64,000 bases of DNA from positions 2,328,876 to 2,392,875 of the forward strand of contig OX422204.1 in assembly GCA_949130485.1 (NCBI GenBank), read 5' to 3'. The translations under genes were made by a program, and so were the position numbers. Under the pieces are notes generated by a model that saw nothing but the letters and a program-made list of their open reading frames with translations, ran no database searches and had not been told where the DNA came from. This DNA is from Agelas oroides (Eukaryota; Porifera; Demospongiae; Agelasida; Agelasidae). Positions 25,001 through 29,503 of this stretch are shown in pieces (within the stretch, counting starts at the first letter, position 1; every line of letters starts with the position of its first letter).

Positions 25001-28000
25001 AGCAACTTAGAAAAACTGAGTCCAAATTATTGAGCGTTCAGCCTCAATCTTTATGAATACAAGCAAAAAAAGCGTTTCAGTTGGAGCAATCACAACCTTC
25101 TTGGAGGAGCACCATAGCGGTCAAATGGATCCCTTCGATCAAAGGGATCATCTCGCGGTCGATCGTATCCAGCAGAAGGTGGGGCATACCTATCGAAGAA
25201 ACGCTCCCTCTCGAAGTCTGCATGACGGTACCTCTCAAAGCGATCAGCTGGAGGGGGTTGGGCATATCTATCAAATCGGTCATAGTAGGGGTCTCGTCTT
25301 GGTACAGGGGGCTGGTAACGATCGTAGTAATAGCGCTCAAGTTCCTCCAGACGAGCATAGCGATCATACAGCTCTCTTCGCCTCAAGTACTCCAGTTCAA
25401 GATAATCTCTCTCCCTCGGGTCTCCTGGCCAGGGTTTCGGAGCGCGAGGATCCTCTGTAAGCAGATTGAGCGTAAACATGCATACAGATAAACAAATACC
25501 AAACAAAGTAGAGCCATTATCAGTTAGCTGTTATGAAAGAAGCTTGAGAAAGCATATTCACAGCTTGGGAGTCCAGCATTCAGATAGCATGAGTACTAGG
25601 AGCATGCATAGCTACAATCTTACCTCCAAGAAGCCTCTTCAATGCTGCAGGCTTATCAACCACTGTAGAGAGATTACAGGATAAGTTACAAGAGTGAAAA
25701 TGAAAGTTAATGCAACCACTCAAAAGTTAAAACACAAAGCTAATACTGTAATTTGTCCAGTTATAGTTATTTTTCTAATGCTAACCAGAGGAGGGTGGAC
25801 AAGGTTGACCAAAATACTACCAACTGAATCCAAGTTCCATTACTGGACCAAATCTTGATTTTAAAAGTGAGGGTGTCAGGAAAAATCAACTAACAGTGAC
25901 TCCAGGTATTTACATAGCACTGTCAACATTGTCCACCCTCCTCTGCTAAAAACTGGGTGTATTGAATACCAACAAAGCTGCTGTGAAAATTAACAAAATG
26001 TGTCAAACGAAACTGAAATGGCAGTTACCACTAACTCATTTACCCAGTTTCATGCCACAGAAGTGTACCCCATGCAGTTCTCGAATAGCTTTTCGTGCAC
26101 TCTCCTCCGACTCGTACTGCACGAAACCGTACCCTTGCTGCAGAGAGGTGCCTAAAACCTTCCCAAATGGCTCAAAAAGGTCTTCCACGTCTTTGCGAGA
26201 GGCTTTATCAGTGTTCAGATGGCCCACAAACACACGAGCTCGAATTAGCTTTGGATCAGAGCTGTTTGTACGGGACCACCGCTTTTCATCATCGTCTCTA
26301 TCCCTGTCCCTCCTATCACGCTCCCTTGGTGACCTATTGCCACCTTCATCCTTCTTGCTACTACCGCTACCCTCAGCCCCTTCCTCCTCCTTTTTAGTAT
26401 CCTCATCGTTTTGTGTCTCTCCTTCAGCCTCGTTTTCTATAGCGTCATCCACCTGAAATGGCTCAGCTTCCTCATCAACGTGTAGCAACACCTCGCTGTT
26501 AGCATCCTCGTCTCTCTCTTCCTCTTTTTCTTTTTCGAGCGTCGGCGGCGCCAAACTCGAGGTGGCAGGCTTATCCTGCGTTGGGGGTAACTGAGTTCCG
26601 ATCTGGACCCAAGCCTGAGCTTCGGGTTCCTTGCTTGTGTGAGTGAGAGTAGGCTTTTCGAGCGGAACTAGCTCTTCCATTTTACTCCAGAAACTCAGCG
26701 GAATTTTCCAAAAACGCAGCAACAATGTTTTCTCAGCACTCTGAAGCCTTTAATAAGCACAGAGCTTTTAAATAACTCTTCAGATGTCAAGAAACGAGCA
26801 GAGAAAAGGCAGCTTAGCTATGTAGCAACCACACCGTTCCTTTTTCACAAGTTGAAAAAAAAAAGCGTGCACGCTCACGTGAGATCACGTGACCACAATA
26901 CTGTGTCGGCGCGGCTCCACACCAATCATACGGGAATGAGATCCATTCACGTTTGACCAGAGAATTATTCCCAGACTGAGTCACCAGTCCTCCTCCCTCC
27001 ATTGTGACTAACATGTATGAATCATTCTGCAGGGTAGCTCAACTCCACAAGAGCATGCTCTTTATGTCTGGAAACACTATGTGAAAAAGCAAGCCAAAGC
27101 AAAGAGGATTGACATAGTGGCACACAGCTTTGGAGGGGTGGTCACAGTAGATCTCGTGAGTATGCTACATTAGTGTGAGTTGATATAGTTGTGCGTAAAG
27201 TTACGAGTCACGGGCCAGACTCTCTGAGAGTCTGGCCTGCGAGACTATCTAGCAGCAGTGCTCACATGATGTGAGACTAAGCTGGACACTAACCCGTACA
27301 ACTGATAATGTCAGATCCCTGGCTACCTACTTGCATGTACATACTCCAACTGATAAAGAAATTGAGGAACAGTGCTTGCTTGCTTACTTAGAGGAAATTA
27401 TATGTACAGATGTACTGGACTGGGGTGAGATGGTTGGGTACGAGGCTGCATGGTAAACAACTCGCAATTTTACCCTATACTGTATGCATGTGTGTGTGTT
27501 TGCAGGTGATGAAGTATTTCAGCTACTTCCAGAAGCGGGTGCATAAGATCGCGTTCACTGACTCAGTTCACTCGCTGGATGCACAACAGGTTTCACCAGA
27601 GATCAGGAGGTGGCTGACAGAGGTGCGTAATCACGTACTTCACTGTGTACCAGTAGTTTACTGATGTTTACTGTGGTTTACTGATGTTTACTGTTGTTTA
27701 CTGATGTTTACTGTTGTTTACTGATGTTTACTGATGTTTACTGATGTTTACTGTGGTTTACTGATGTTTACTGATGTTTACTGATGTTTACTGTTGTTTA
27801 CTGATGTTTACTGATGTTTACTGATGTTTACTGATGTTTACTGTTGTTTACTGTGGTTTACTGTGGTTTACTGTGGTTTACTGATGTTTACTGATGTTTA
27901 CTGTTGTTTACTGATGTTTACTGTTGTTTACTGATGTTTACTGTTGTTTACTGATGTTTACTGATGTTTACTGATGTTTACTGTTGTTTACTGATGTTTA

Positions 28001-29503
28001 CTGTTGTTTACTGATGTTTACTGTGGTTTACTGTGGTTTACTGATGTTTACTGATGTTTACTGTGGTTTACTGATGTTTACTGTTGTTTACTGATGTTTA
28101 CTGTGGTTTACTGTGGTTTACTGATGTTTACTGATGTTTACTGTGGTTTACTGATGTTTACTGTGGTTTACTGATGTTTACTGTTGTTTACTGATGTTTA
28201 CTGATGTTTACTGATGTTTACTGTTGTTTACTGATGTTTACTGTGGTTTACTGTGGTTTACTGATGTTTACTGTGGTTTACTATAGTTTACTGATGTTTA
28301 CTGTAGTTTACTGTGGTTTACTGATGTTTACTGTTGTTTACTGATGTTTACTGTTGTTTACTGATGTTTACTGATGTTTACTGATGTTTACTGTTGTTTA
28401 CTGATGTTTACTGTTGTTTACTGATGTTTACTGTGGTTTACTGTGGTTTACTGATGTTTACTGATGTTTACTGTGGTTTACTGATGTTTACTGTTGTTTA
28501 CTGATGTTTACTGTGGTTTACTGTGGTTTACTGATGTTTACTGATGTTTACTGTGGTTTACTGATGTTTACTGTGGTTTACTGATGTTTACTGTTGTTTA
28601 CTGATGTTTACTGATGTTTACTGATGTTTACTGTTGTTTACTGATGTTTACTGTGGTTTACTGTGGTTTACTGATGTTTACTGTGGTTTACTATAGTTTA
28701 CTGATGTTTACTGTAGTTTACTATAGTTTACTGATGTTTACTGTAGTTTACTGATGTTTACTGATGTTTACTGTAGTTTACTGTGGTTTACTATAGTTTA
28801 CTGATGTTTACTGTAGTTTACTGTGGTTTACTGATGTTTACTGTAGTTTACTGATGTTTACTGTGGTTTACTATAGTTTACTGATGTTTACTGTAGTTTA
28901 CTGATGTTTACTGATGTTTACTGTAGTTGGCCTATGCTATAGCACTGCTAATACTATCGTTCTGCCAATGCTAAAACCTAAAACTTAATGCAGTTTCTAA
29001 TACTAGAACAATAGGTTGCCAAATTACCTGGAAATGAGTATTGATAGCTAGCTACCCTGTTCCTAATGGGTACTTTTCTCAGCAGATAAAGTGTGCACAT
29101 TCTTCAAATATCCTCTATATAATATTATAGCATGCAGTGAACTGGATATCCAGCCCCGATCCCCTTGACGTTGAACAGCCCTCTGTCAGAGTAGAAGTGA
29201 AACGCCGATCAGCAGGTATAATATATAGGCCATAGGTCATATCCTGGTATGTAGTCTGGGAATGAGACCAAACAGTCCCTAGCCTCATTCCCTGACTGCC
29301 ATATACTGGCTTGGTGGTATGGAATATGGGATTGAGACTGTAGCATTTAGCTACTCATCACATACCAAGGCCTAAAATTTGTCAAATTGTAAGCCATAAT
29401 ATGATTTCCTTTTCCTTAATTAGGCACACGAAAACATGAAGAAACGTCATGGAGCTCCTTCAACTCCATTTTCACATACTTTGCATCAAAACCACGAAAG
29501 TAA
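1085..29503 (+). CDS. ARB2A: ARB2A/FAM172A homologue (Arb2-domain protein), ten exons
   Basis: Exons: 1085-1361, 1494-1594, 1926-1991, 2216-2343, 23678-23741, 24376-24450, 27033-27155, 27506-27622, 29131-29215, 29424-29503; all junctions are GT-AG and phase-consistent, giving 371 codons. The order matches vertebrate FAM172A (about 416 aa): [13 protein letters not shown], the LTNPNKLM and [14 protein letters not shown] block, [28 protein letters not shown], the alpha/beta-hydrolase nucleophile elbow VAHSFGG, FTDSVHS, and the SWSSF motif near the end. The N-terminus (residues ~1-75) is Ser/Gln/Glu-rich with a run of about ten Glu. Family knowledge: Arb2 domains occur in fission-yeast Argonaute-complex protein Arb2, and mammalian ARB2A links AGO2/chromatin to co-transcriptional splicing. 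A segment between exons 6 and 7 that is present in vertebrates seems missing, so one small exon may have escaped me. Introns 4 and 6 contain antisense genes. Confidence 0.93.
2939..6973 (-). CDS. Beta-helix ectodomain / multi-pass membrane protein, copy 1
   Basis: Single exon, 1344 codons. I start at the ATG at 6973 (MYLPVCLQ) because copies 2-4 start at the homologous ATG; the frame extends upstream only through a TTG. Residues 1-~20 are a signal peptide. About 45-600 hold repeated right-handed beta-helix rungs (NCx[35 protein letters not shown]) with dozens of N-glycosylation sequons. About 744-860 is a Cys-rich module ([29 protein letters not shown]). About 866-1250 contains nine or ten hydrophobic helices, then an ~90-residue polar tail after ACCKKYC. 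Family knowledge: pectin-lyase-fold ectodomains joined to multi-pass regions are seen in basal-animal and protist proteins without assigned function. A cell-surface receptor or sensor is inference. This copy is the most diverged at its N-terminus. Confidence 0.85.
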   Translation of the reverse strand: MYLPVCLQLLLLVALQAVEKGTSYEYNRTIFVSHNGTLNNSCWSEVGPEWPCASLDLALQGAETLSGFVKIMIEPGKYNLTESIVFQGKSSLSILGHGNEAVIECHPLAGIAFNRSTNILMENLSFVGCGARHLSTSRNFTSSSLPYLHFQVALLFLVSEDITLTKIIVHSSNGTGVAFLNAIGDVKITDSMIVNNTANGTGNLPGGGGIYVEFTPCIIPPINCESELSNTYISNATYNITGCQFDGNEASTGEFDIAHHFSRPSCENQFSFGRGGGLAIFFKGCAKDNYISLTNCRFHSNRAEIGAGAQVSIEDGSQNNTVKLASTTFVLNICYKQVYPPSTFSTGGGAALFFLLSPEARTNSNNIVFEFCNFTQNEAYQGGGIAFLSTSVDSKLALTNVAEFNGCNFESNVGRVGAAVNIFHWLSFPNMTTNGYCATPRFMNCRFCENGGVYTYLNGNTPIGRTFATVYVEGIPTYFSGSILYYGNKGSALVAQAASIEFARNANISFIENQGRIGGAMAILGNSWIVVHEGTQLTFHSNVASEKGGAIYTIQTEQRSIAYSHTCFIRYFDPYCPPQNWTSKFIFSNNTAFNRRRNSIHTSSLLPCTWPRNSTSFIKYDINQTFCGWNGWEFKDLKPNSTCADEILTSPVRFSFNKSKKHSLFPGKSEALHIQALDELKHDVTNQTVFTVSLLEPSTSVNLDLLYLSDDSLTVDGPPNTQANISLETFDTIAVSLELKINIQQCPPGLVYNRTEKRCNCGGGFRGLVHCKSEQFRSYLIIGGCISFNESDGFPIATYCPFSAGYQESMKYIKLPGSINELNDSFCGNMSRRGRLCSKCQVDYGVAVYSPSFKCVKCKESYTNWLRYFAMELVPLTIFFLIVFTFHISITSAATNAFIFFSQVISLPFEVLFITTSWNLWLKGSRLAILLSGIVIFPYSIWSLDFSSISGPDFCLSQSISVLHILALQYISALYPLVLSMLAFIIIELHARNFRPVVCLWKPLCLLFVRFRRTWQPKTSIMDAFAAFILLSYTKFVRVSLSLLTPSHVFNDSGNITDTVLRYDPSIQFFGRAHLPYAMLAIFVLLTFGAIPPILLLLYPFRRFQRCLNRYRLLQSPALHMFIDTFQGCYKNGKERCFAGLYFVFRIVIFIIYTSLIDDLLSFFSYLVFAYIGMLVLFAIFQPYKQKFFNCLDFLVIVLLVLINTLIQHLYAHLRIRRGFQHAIWICTYTLMFLPLTYMVGYVVYHSLFGSACCKKYCIKRTTLEGQPLTQSTGTQQRRRELSTSSEIPDRLENPHRYQDMSWSVADSEIDDPLQGDADADEHTSLTIRMNKVVNYGTNTEPTY
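7016..7970. other. Spacer between nested copies 1 and 2
   Basis: No gene seen. It contains a diverged copy-1 5' flank (7016-7320), a foldback end at ~7301-7318 (GCCTGGGAACGAGGCTAG), the 45-bp repeat array at ~7493-7650 and the conserved 3' flank of copy 2 from ~7740. The tract ATATAATCTAATTGTGATC and the following ~120 bp recur before copies 3 and 4. Confidence 0.6.
7493..7650. repeat. 45-bp hairpin repeat array, about three copies
   Basis: Units read GCCACATGTCTCGTTCC ... TTGGAATGAGGCTA. Each unit is itself a short inverted repeat (CTCGTTCCAA against TTGGAATGAG) around CTCATGCA. The unit closely resembles a complete short foldback element of the TAGCCTCGTTCCC family, as if one element had been amplified in tandem. 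ORFs through it on both strands are artefacts of the 45-bp (3 x 15) period. Confidence 0.75.
7971..12014 (-). CDS. Beta-helix ectodomain / multi-pass membrane protein, copy 2
   Basis: Single exon, 1347 codons, start MFLPVCLQ at 12014. It has the same order of parts as copy 1: signal peptide, beta-helix rungs with NCxF/GGG motifs, Cys-rich module ([25 protein letters not shown]), nine or ten membrane helices and a polar tail ending NTEPMH. Distinguishing points are an extra Trp in the KGWCAKDN stretch, a longer loop [11 protein letters not shown] before ATVYVEGIP, and a shorter KLPKELND segment. It agrees with copy 1 in the middle of the ectodomain ([15 protein letters not shown]), but with copy 4 in the membrane region (TSTMDAF, WRPLCLL) and with copies 3 and 4 at the N-terminus ([14 protein letters not shown]). 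The frame is intact throughout 4 kb, which argues for selection on the protein. Confidence 0.85.
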   Translation of the reverse strand: MFLPVCLQILLLVALQAVEKGTGYEYNRTILVSHNGTLNNSCWSEVSPEWPCASLDLALQGAETFSGFVQIVIEPGQYNLTESIIFQGKSSLSILGHGNEAVIECHPLAGIAFNRSTNILMENLSFVGCGARHLSTSRNFTSSSLPYLHFQVALLFLVSEDITLTKINVHSSNGTGVAFLNAIGDVKITDSMIVNNTANGTGNLPGGGGIYVEFTPCIIPPINCESELSNTYISNATYNITGCQFDGNEASTGEFDIAHHFSRPGCEKQFSFGRGGGLAIFFKGWCAKDNYISLTNCSFHGNRAKSGAGVQVSIEDGSQNNTVKLASMTFVSNLCYKQVVPPSTFSTGGGAALFFFLYPGTETNSNNIVFEFCNFTQNEAYQGGGIAFLSTSVDSKLALTNVAEFNGCNFERNFGRVGAAVNIFHWLSFSNMTTNGYCATPRFMNCRFCENGGLYTYLNRNTPRKVTGGTFATVYVEGIPTYFSGSILYYGNKGSALVAQAASIEFARNANVSFIENHGRIGGAMAILGNSWIVVHEGTQLTFHSNVASEKGGAIFVIQTEQHSTAYSHTCFIRYFDPYCPPQNWTSKFIFSNNTAFNRRNNSIHLSSLLPCTWPRNSTSPIEYDINQTFCSWNGWEFKDLEPNSTCADEILTSPVKLTTNGRSHSLFPGKSEALHIQALDELEHNVTNQTIFTVSLLKPSTSVDLDLLYVSDDSLTVDGPPNTQANISLETFGAIAVSLELKINIQQCPPGFVYNETEKRCECGKGFRGLVRCKSEKFRSYLEIGGCISYNESDGFPIAAHCPFSAGYQESMEFIKLPKELNDSFCGNLSRRGRLCSKCKAGYGVAVYSPSFKCVKCKESYTNWLRYFAMELVPLTIFFLIVFIFHISITSAATNAFIFFSQIISLPFEVLLITTSLNMLLKGSRLAILLSGIVIFPYSIWSLDFSSISGPDFCLSRSISVAHILALQYISAVYPLVLSMLAFIIIELHARNFRPVVCLWRPLCLLFVRFRRTWQPKTSTMDAFAVFILLSYTKFVRVSLSLLTPSHVFNDSGNVTDTVLRYDPSIHYFGRAHLPYAILATFVLLTFGAIPPILLLLYPFRRFQRCLNRYRLLQSPALHMFIDTFQGCYKIGKERCFAGLYFVFRIVIFTIYTSAKNDLPLFFTYLVFAYIGMLVLFVIFQPYKQKFFNCLDVSMIVLLLLINSLTLYAYMRLISHRSFPHFSMVATYILTFLPLTYMIGYVVYRSLFGSACCKKYCISKFKCTTPEGQPLTQSTGTQRRRKEVSTSSEIPDRLENPHQYRDMSWSVKDTEIDDPLQSGTDVDERTSLTIQTNQVVNYGTNTEPMH
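12015..13293. other. Spacer between nested copies 2 and 3
   Basis: No gene. 12015-12480 is the 5' flank shared with copies 3 and 4 (TGATCACAGCAAATATCAAT next to the start, the CATGGAGTCATAACCAC tract, a foldback-like TAGCCTTGTTCCCCAGG at ~12261). It is followed by the 45-bp array (~12690-12975) and the conserved 3' flank of copy 3. Promoters of the nested genes must lie in such flanks, but I could not pick a TATA or initiator confidently. Confidence 0.6.
12690..12975. repeat. 45-bp hairpin repeat array, about six copies
   Basis: Same unit as at 7493, with variants (TCTCGTTCCAAGG or TCTCGTTCCCAGG; GCATTGG or GGATTGG). It is the longest of the three arrays. All frames stay open because the unit is 45 bp. 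Confidence 0.8.
13294..17331 (-). CDS. Beta-helix ectodomain / multi-pass membrane protein, copy 3
   Basis: Single exon, 1345 codons, start MYLPVCLQ at 17331. It has the same architecture as copies 1, 2 and 4. The ectodomain resembles copy 4 ([25 protein letters not shown]), while the membrane region and tail resemble copy 1 ([29 protein letters not shown]). This mosaic is best explained by gene conversion or unequal exchange. The loop between the last two helices ([18 protein letters not shown]) differs strongly from the other copies. No stop, frameshift or intron is visible. Confidence 0.85.
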   Translation of the reverse strand: MYLPVCLQILLLVALQAVEKGTGYEYNRTILVSHNGTLNNSCWSEVSPEWPCASLDLALQGAETFSGFVQIVIEPGQYNLTESIIFQGKSSLSILGHGNEAVIECYPLAGIAFNRSTNILMENLSFVGCGARHLSTSRNFTSSSLPYLHFQVALLFLVSKGITLTKIIVHSSNGTGVALLNVIGDVKITDSMIVNNTANGTGNLLGGGGIYVEFTPCITPAINCESELSNTYISNATYNITGCQFDGNEAFTGEFDIAHHFSRPGCEKQFSFGRGGGLAIFFKGCAKHNYISLTNCSFHGNWAEIGAGVQVSIEDGSQNNTVKLASTTFVLNICYKQVVPPSTFSTGGGAALFFLLSPEMETNSNIVVFEFCNFTKNEAYQGGGIAFLSTSVDSKQALTNVAEFNGCNFESNVARVGGAVDIFHWLSFPNMTTNGYCAIPRFMNCRFCENGGVYTYLQGNVTGRTFATVYVEGIPTYFSGSILYYRNNGSALVAQAASIEFARNANVSFIENHGRIGGAMAILGNSRIVVHEGTQLTFHSNVASEKGGAIFVIQTEQHSTAYSHTCFIRYFDPYCPPQNWTSRFTFSNNTAFNRRNNSIHLSSLLPCTWHQNSTSSIEYDINQTFCSWNGWEFKDLKPNSTCADEILTSPVRLAINNSKKHNLFPGRSEGLHIQALDELKHDVTNQTVFTVSLLESSTSVDLDLLYVSDDSLTVNGPPNTQANISLETFGAITVSLELKINIQQCPPGFVYNRTEKGCKCGGGFRGLVHCKSEKFRSYLIIGGCISFNESDGFPIAAYCPFSAGYQESMKYIKLPGSINELNNLFCGKMSRRGRLCSKCQVDYGVAIYSPSFKCVKCKESYTNWLRYFAMELVPLTIFFLIVFTFHISITSAATNAFIFFSQVISLPFEVLLITTSWNLWLKGSRLAILLSGVVVFPYSIWSLDFSSISGPNFCLSQSISVTHILALQYISALYPLVLSMLAFIIIELHARNFRPVVCLWKPLCLLFVRFRRTWQPKTSIMDAFAAFILLSYTKFVRVSLSLLTPSRVFNDSGNVTDTVLRYDPSTHFFGRAHLPYAILAIFVLLTFGAIPPILLLLYPFRRFQRCLNRYRLLQSPALHMFIDTFQGCYKNGKERCFAGLYFVFRIVIFTIYTSAKNDLLLFFTYLVFAYMGMLVLFVIFQPYKQKFFNCLDVLMIVLLVLINALSLYAYVSLLLGSFPYLSLICTYILLFLPLLYMVGYVVYRSLFGSACCKKYCISKFKRITPEGQPLTQSTGTQRRRRDISTTSEIPDRLENPHRYQDMSWSVADTEINDPLQGDADADEHTSLTIRMNKVVKYGTNTEPTH
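17332..18491. other. Spacer between nested copies 3 and 4
   Basis: No gene. The 5' flank (17332-17830) is nearly the same as that of copy 2, with a small deletion in the TAGCCTTG...CTCTTGTGCATGG stretch. The 45-bp array follows at ~17960-18165, then the shared 3' flank from ~18245. Confidence 0.6.
17960..18165. repeat. 45-bp hairpin repeat array, about four copies
   Basis: Units read GCCACATGCCTCGTTCC ... ATGGGAATGAGACTA. Compared with the other arrays the centre has CATGCATGGGAATG, so this array has homogenised internally, as expected for local tandem turnover. Confidence 0.75.
18492..22529 (-). CDS. Beta-helix ectodomain / multi-pass membrane protein, copy 4
   Basis: Single exon, 1345 codons, start MYLPVCLQ at 22529. 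It has a signal peptide, beta-helix ectodomain, Cys-rich module ([16 protein letters not shown]), nine or ten membrane helices and a tail ending NTEPTH. It lacks the short SNTYI stretch present in the other copies ([11 protein letters not shown] here) and has its own [10 protein letters not shown] segment in the Cys-rich part. The variable loop near the C-terminus ([18 protein letters not shown]) is longer than in copy 3. Transcription away from ARB2A exon 5 means the cluster is antisense to the host gene. Confidence 0.85.
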   Translation of the reverse strand: MYLPVCLQILLLVALQAVEKGTGYEYNRTILVSHNGTLNNSCWSEASPEWPCASLDLALQGAETFSGFVQIVIEPGQYNLTESIIFQGKSSLSILGHGNEALIECHPLAGIAFNRSTNIVMENLSFVGCGARHLSTSRNFTSSSLPYLHFQVALLFLVSKDITLTKINVHSSNGTGVAFLNAIGDVKITDSMIVDNTANGTGNLLGGGGIYVEFTPCITPAINCESELHISNATYNITGCQFDGNEASTGEFDIAHHFSRPGCEKQFSFGRGGGLAIFFKGCAKDNYISLTNCSFHSNWAEIGAGVQVSIEDGSQNNTVKLASTTFVLNICYKQVVPPSTFSTGGGAALFFLLSPEMETNSNIVVFEFCNFTQNKAYQGGGIALLSTSVDSKLALTNVAEFNGCNFESNVGWVGAAVDIFHWLSFPNITTNVYCATPRFRNCRFCENGGVYTYLQGNVTGRTFATVYVEGIPTYFSGSILYDGNKGSALVAQAASIEFASNANVSFIENHGRIGGAMAILGNSWIVVHEGTQLTFHSNVASEKGGAIFAIQTEQHSTAYSHTCFIRYFDPYCPPQNWTSKFIFSNNTAFNRRKNSIHLSSLLPCTWPRNSTSLIEHDIKQTFCSWNGWEFKDLKPNSTCADEILTSPVRLAFNKSKMHNLFPGRSEALHIQALDELKHDVTNQTVFTVSLLEPSTSVNLNLLYVSDDSLTVDGPPNTQASISLETFGAIAVSLELEINIQPCPPGFVYNETEKSCTCGRGFRGLVQCKSEKFRSYVMIGGCISLDENHKFPIATHCPFTAGYQESMKYIKLPRSIYELNDSFCGKINRRGRLCSKCKAGYGVAVYSPSFKCVKCKESYTNWLRYFAMELVPLTIFFLIVFIFHISITSAATNAFIFFSQVISLPFGVLLITTSLNLWLKGSRLAILLSGIVIFPYSIWSLDFSSISGPDFCLSHSISVAHILALQYISAVYPLVLSMLAFIIIELHARNFRPVVCLWRPLCLLFVRFRRTWQPKTSTMDAFAAFILLSYTKFVRVSLSLLTPSHVFNDSGNITDTVLRYDPSTHYFGRAHLPYAILATFVLLTFGAIPPILLLLYPFRRFQRCLNRYRLLQSPALHMFIDTFQGCYKNGKERCFAGLYFVFRVVTFIIYTSAKSDLPLFFTYLVFANIGMLVLFVIFQPYKQKFFNCLDMLMIALLVLINVLSLYTYVSLLLSSHGSFPYLTLIGTYTLMFLPFLYMVGYVVYRSLIGSACCKKYCISKFKRTAPEDQPLTQSTGTQRRRRELSTSSEIPDRVENPHRYQDMSWSVADTEIDDPLHGGPDADEHTSLTVRMSQVVNYGTNTEPTH
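22530..23677. other. Upstream flank of copy 4 and end of ARB2A intron 4
   Basis: 22530-23090 repeats the 5' flank of copies 2 and 3 (including TAGCCTTGTTCCCCAGG near 22777), so the duplication unit includes the upstream region. Beyond ~23100 the sequence is single-copy intron with one foldback element at 23278-23382. No gene seen. Confidence 0.55.
23278..23382. mobile_element. Foldback element
   Basis: Left end TAGCCTCATTCTCAGGCC and right end GGCCTGGGAGCAAGGCTA are imperfect inverted repeats. The inner arms CTTCCTACCATCC and GGGGAAGG also pair partly, and the centre is a T-rich loop. It is a member of the family found at 707, 23778 and elsewhere. Confidence 0.6.
23778..23878. mobile_element. 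Near-perfect 101-bp palindromic foldback element
   Basis: Two arms of 47 and 48 bp match as inverted repeats with a single-base indel around a ~6-nt loop (GTTAAG). The ends are TAGCCTCGTTCCCAGGC and its complement. It lies 37 bp after ARB2A exon 5, so it would form a very stable hairpin in the pre-mRNA just beyond the 5' splice site. The near absence of arm divergence suggests a young insertion or continuing arm correction. Half of the same element (same inner sequence, CAGCTTTCCGTCGCTTGC) is at 34848-34900. Confidence 0.8.
23936..24002. mobile_element. Foldback element with poly-C centre
   Basis: TAGCCTCATTCCCAGG opens and GCCTGGAACGAGGCTA closes the element. The arms are separated by a run of more than 20 C and AGTTTTTGAGGAGAGA. 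It looks like an element whose centre has expanded as a C homopolymer. Confidence 0.55.
24222..24292 (+). other. tRNA-like segment (possible tRNA-derived SINE head)
   Basis: TTGCTGAGTGGTAAGAGC resembles a tRNA D-arm/A-box (consensus TGGCNNAGTGG), and GGTTGGAGCC at 24274-24283, about 40 bp later, resembles a B-box (GGTTCGANNCC). The B-box sits in a 9-bp perfect stem, CCAGCTAGG against CCTAGCTGG. No acceptor stem can be drawn, so this is not a functional tRNA gene. A tRNA-derived SINE or tRNA relic fits best. Confidence 0.35.
24376..24450 (+). other. ARB2A: ARB2A exon 6; intron 6 holds the antisense RALY-like gene
   Basis: The exon encodes [13 protein letters not shown] and is phase 0 at both ends. 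The following intron (24451-27032) contains a complete three-exon gene on the opposite strand (25090-26680). 24451-25089 holds nothing else I recognise. Confidence 0.85.
25090..26680 (-). CDS. RALY/hnRNP-C/NCOA5-like RNA-binding protein, three exons, nested in ARB2A
   Basis: Exons on the - strand: 26680-26044, 25662-25624, 25454-25090; phases 1 and 1 agree and the total is 346 codons. The ATG at 26680 is chosen because the longer frame begins only with TTG. Residues ~1-145 are acidic and Ser/Glu-rich, with an Arg/Asp stretch before the RRM. The RRM spans ~146-222 with RNP2 RVFVGHL and RNP1 GYGFVQYES; the LNT...[12 protein letters not shown] spacing is that of the hnRNP-C/RALY/NCOA5 group. The C-terminal exon is a 120-residue Arg/Asp/Tyr-rich region (DRYAPP, FDRY, RDPFDR) likely to be disordered. 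The role is probably nuclear pre-mRNA binding. RALY, hnRNP-C and NCOA5 cannot be separated from this fragmentary comparison. It lies antisense in intron 6 of ARB2A. Confidence 0.82.
26876..26891. promoter_or_regulatory. Paired E-boxes upstream of RALY-like gene
   Basis: Two CACGTG hexamers at 26876-26881 and 26886-26891 (TCACGTGAGATCACGTGA), about 200 bp upstream of the - strand ATG. The ten-base spacing puts both sites on one helical face. The remainder of 26681-27032 shows nothing else. Confidence 0.4.
27651..28928. repeat. 10-bp minisatellite, about 127 units, in ARB2A intron 8
   Basis: The unit is CTGATGTTTA with frequent variants CTGTTGTTTA and CTGTGGTTTA and rarer CTATAGTTTA and CTGTAGTTTA, in unbroken 10-bp register. 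The rare variants cluster in the distal half. A block of 40 units (27911-28310) is repeated unit for unit at 28321-28720 (shift 410 bp), a higher-order duplication. It follows exon 8 by about 30 bp. A 10-bp period near the DNA helical repeat is notable but may be coincidental. 28929-29130 is plain intron. Confidence 0.95.

Noticed and set aside
26681-26725. N-terminal extension [15 protein letters not shown] of the RALY-like protein
   Set aside because: The frame start is TTG; the first ATG is at 26680.
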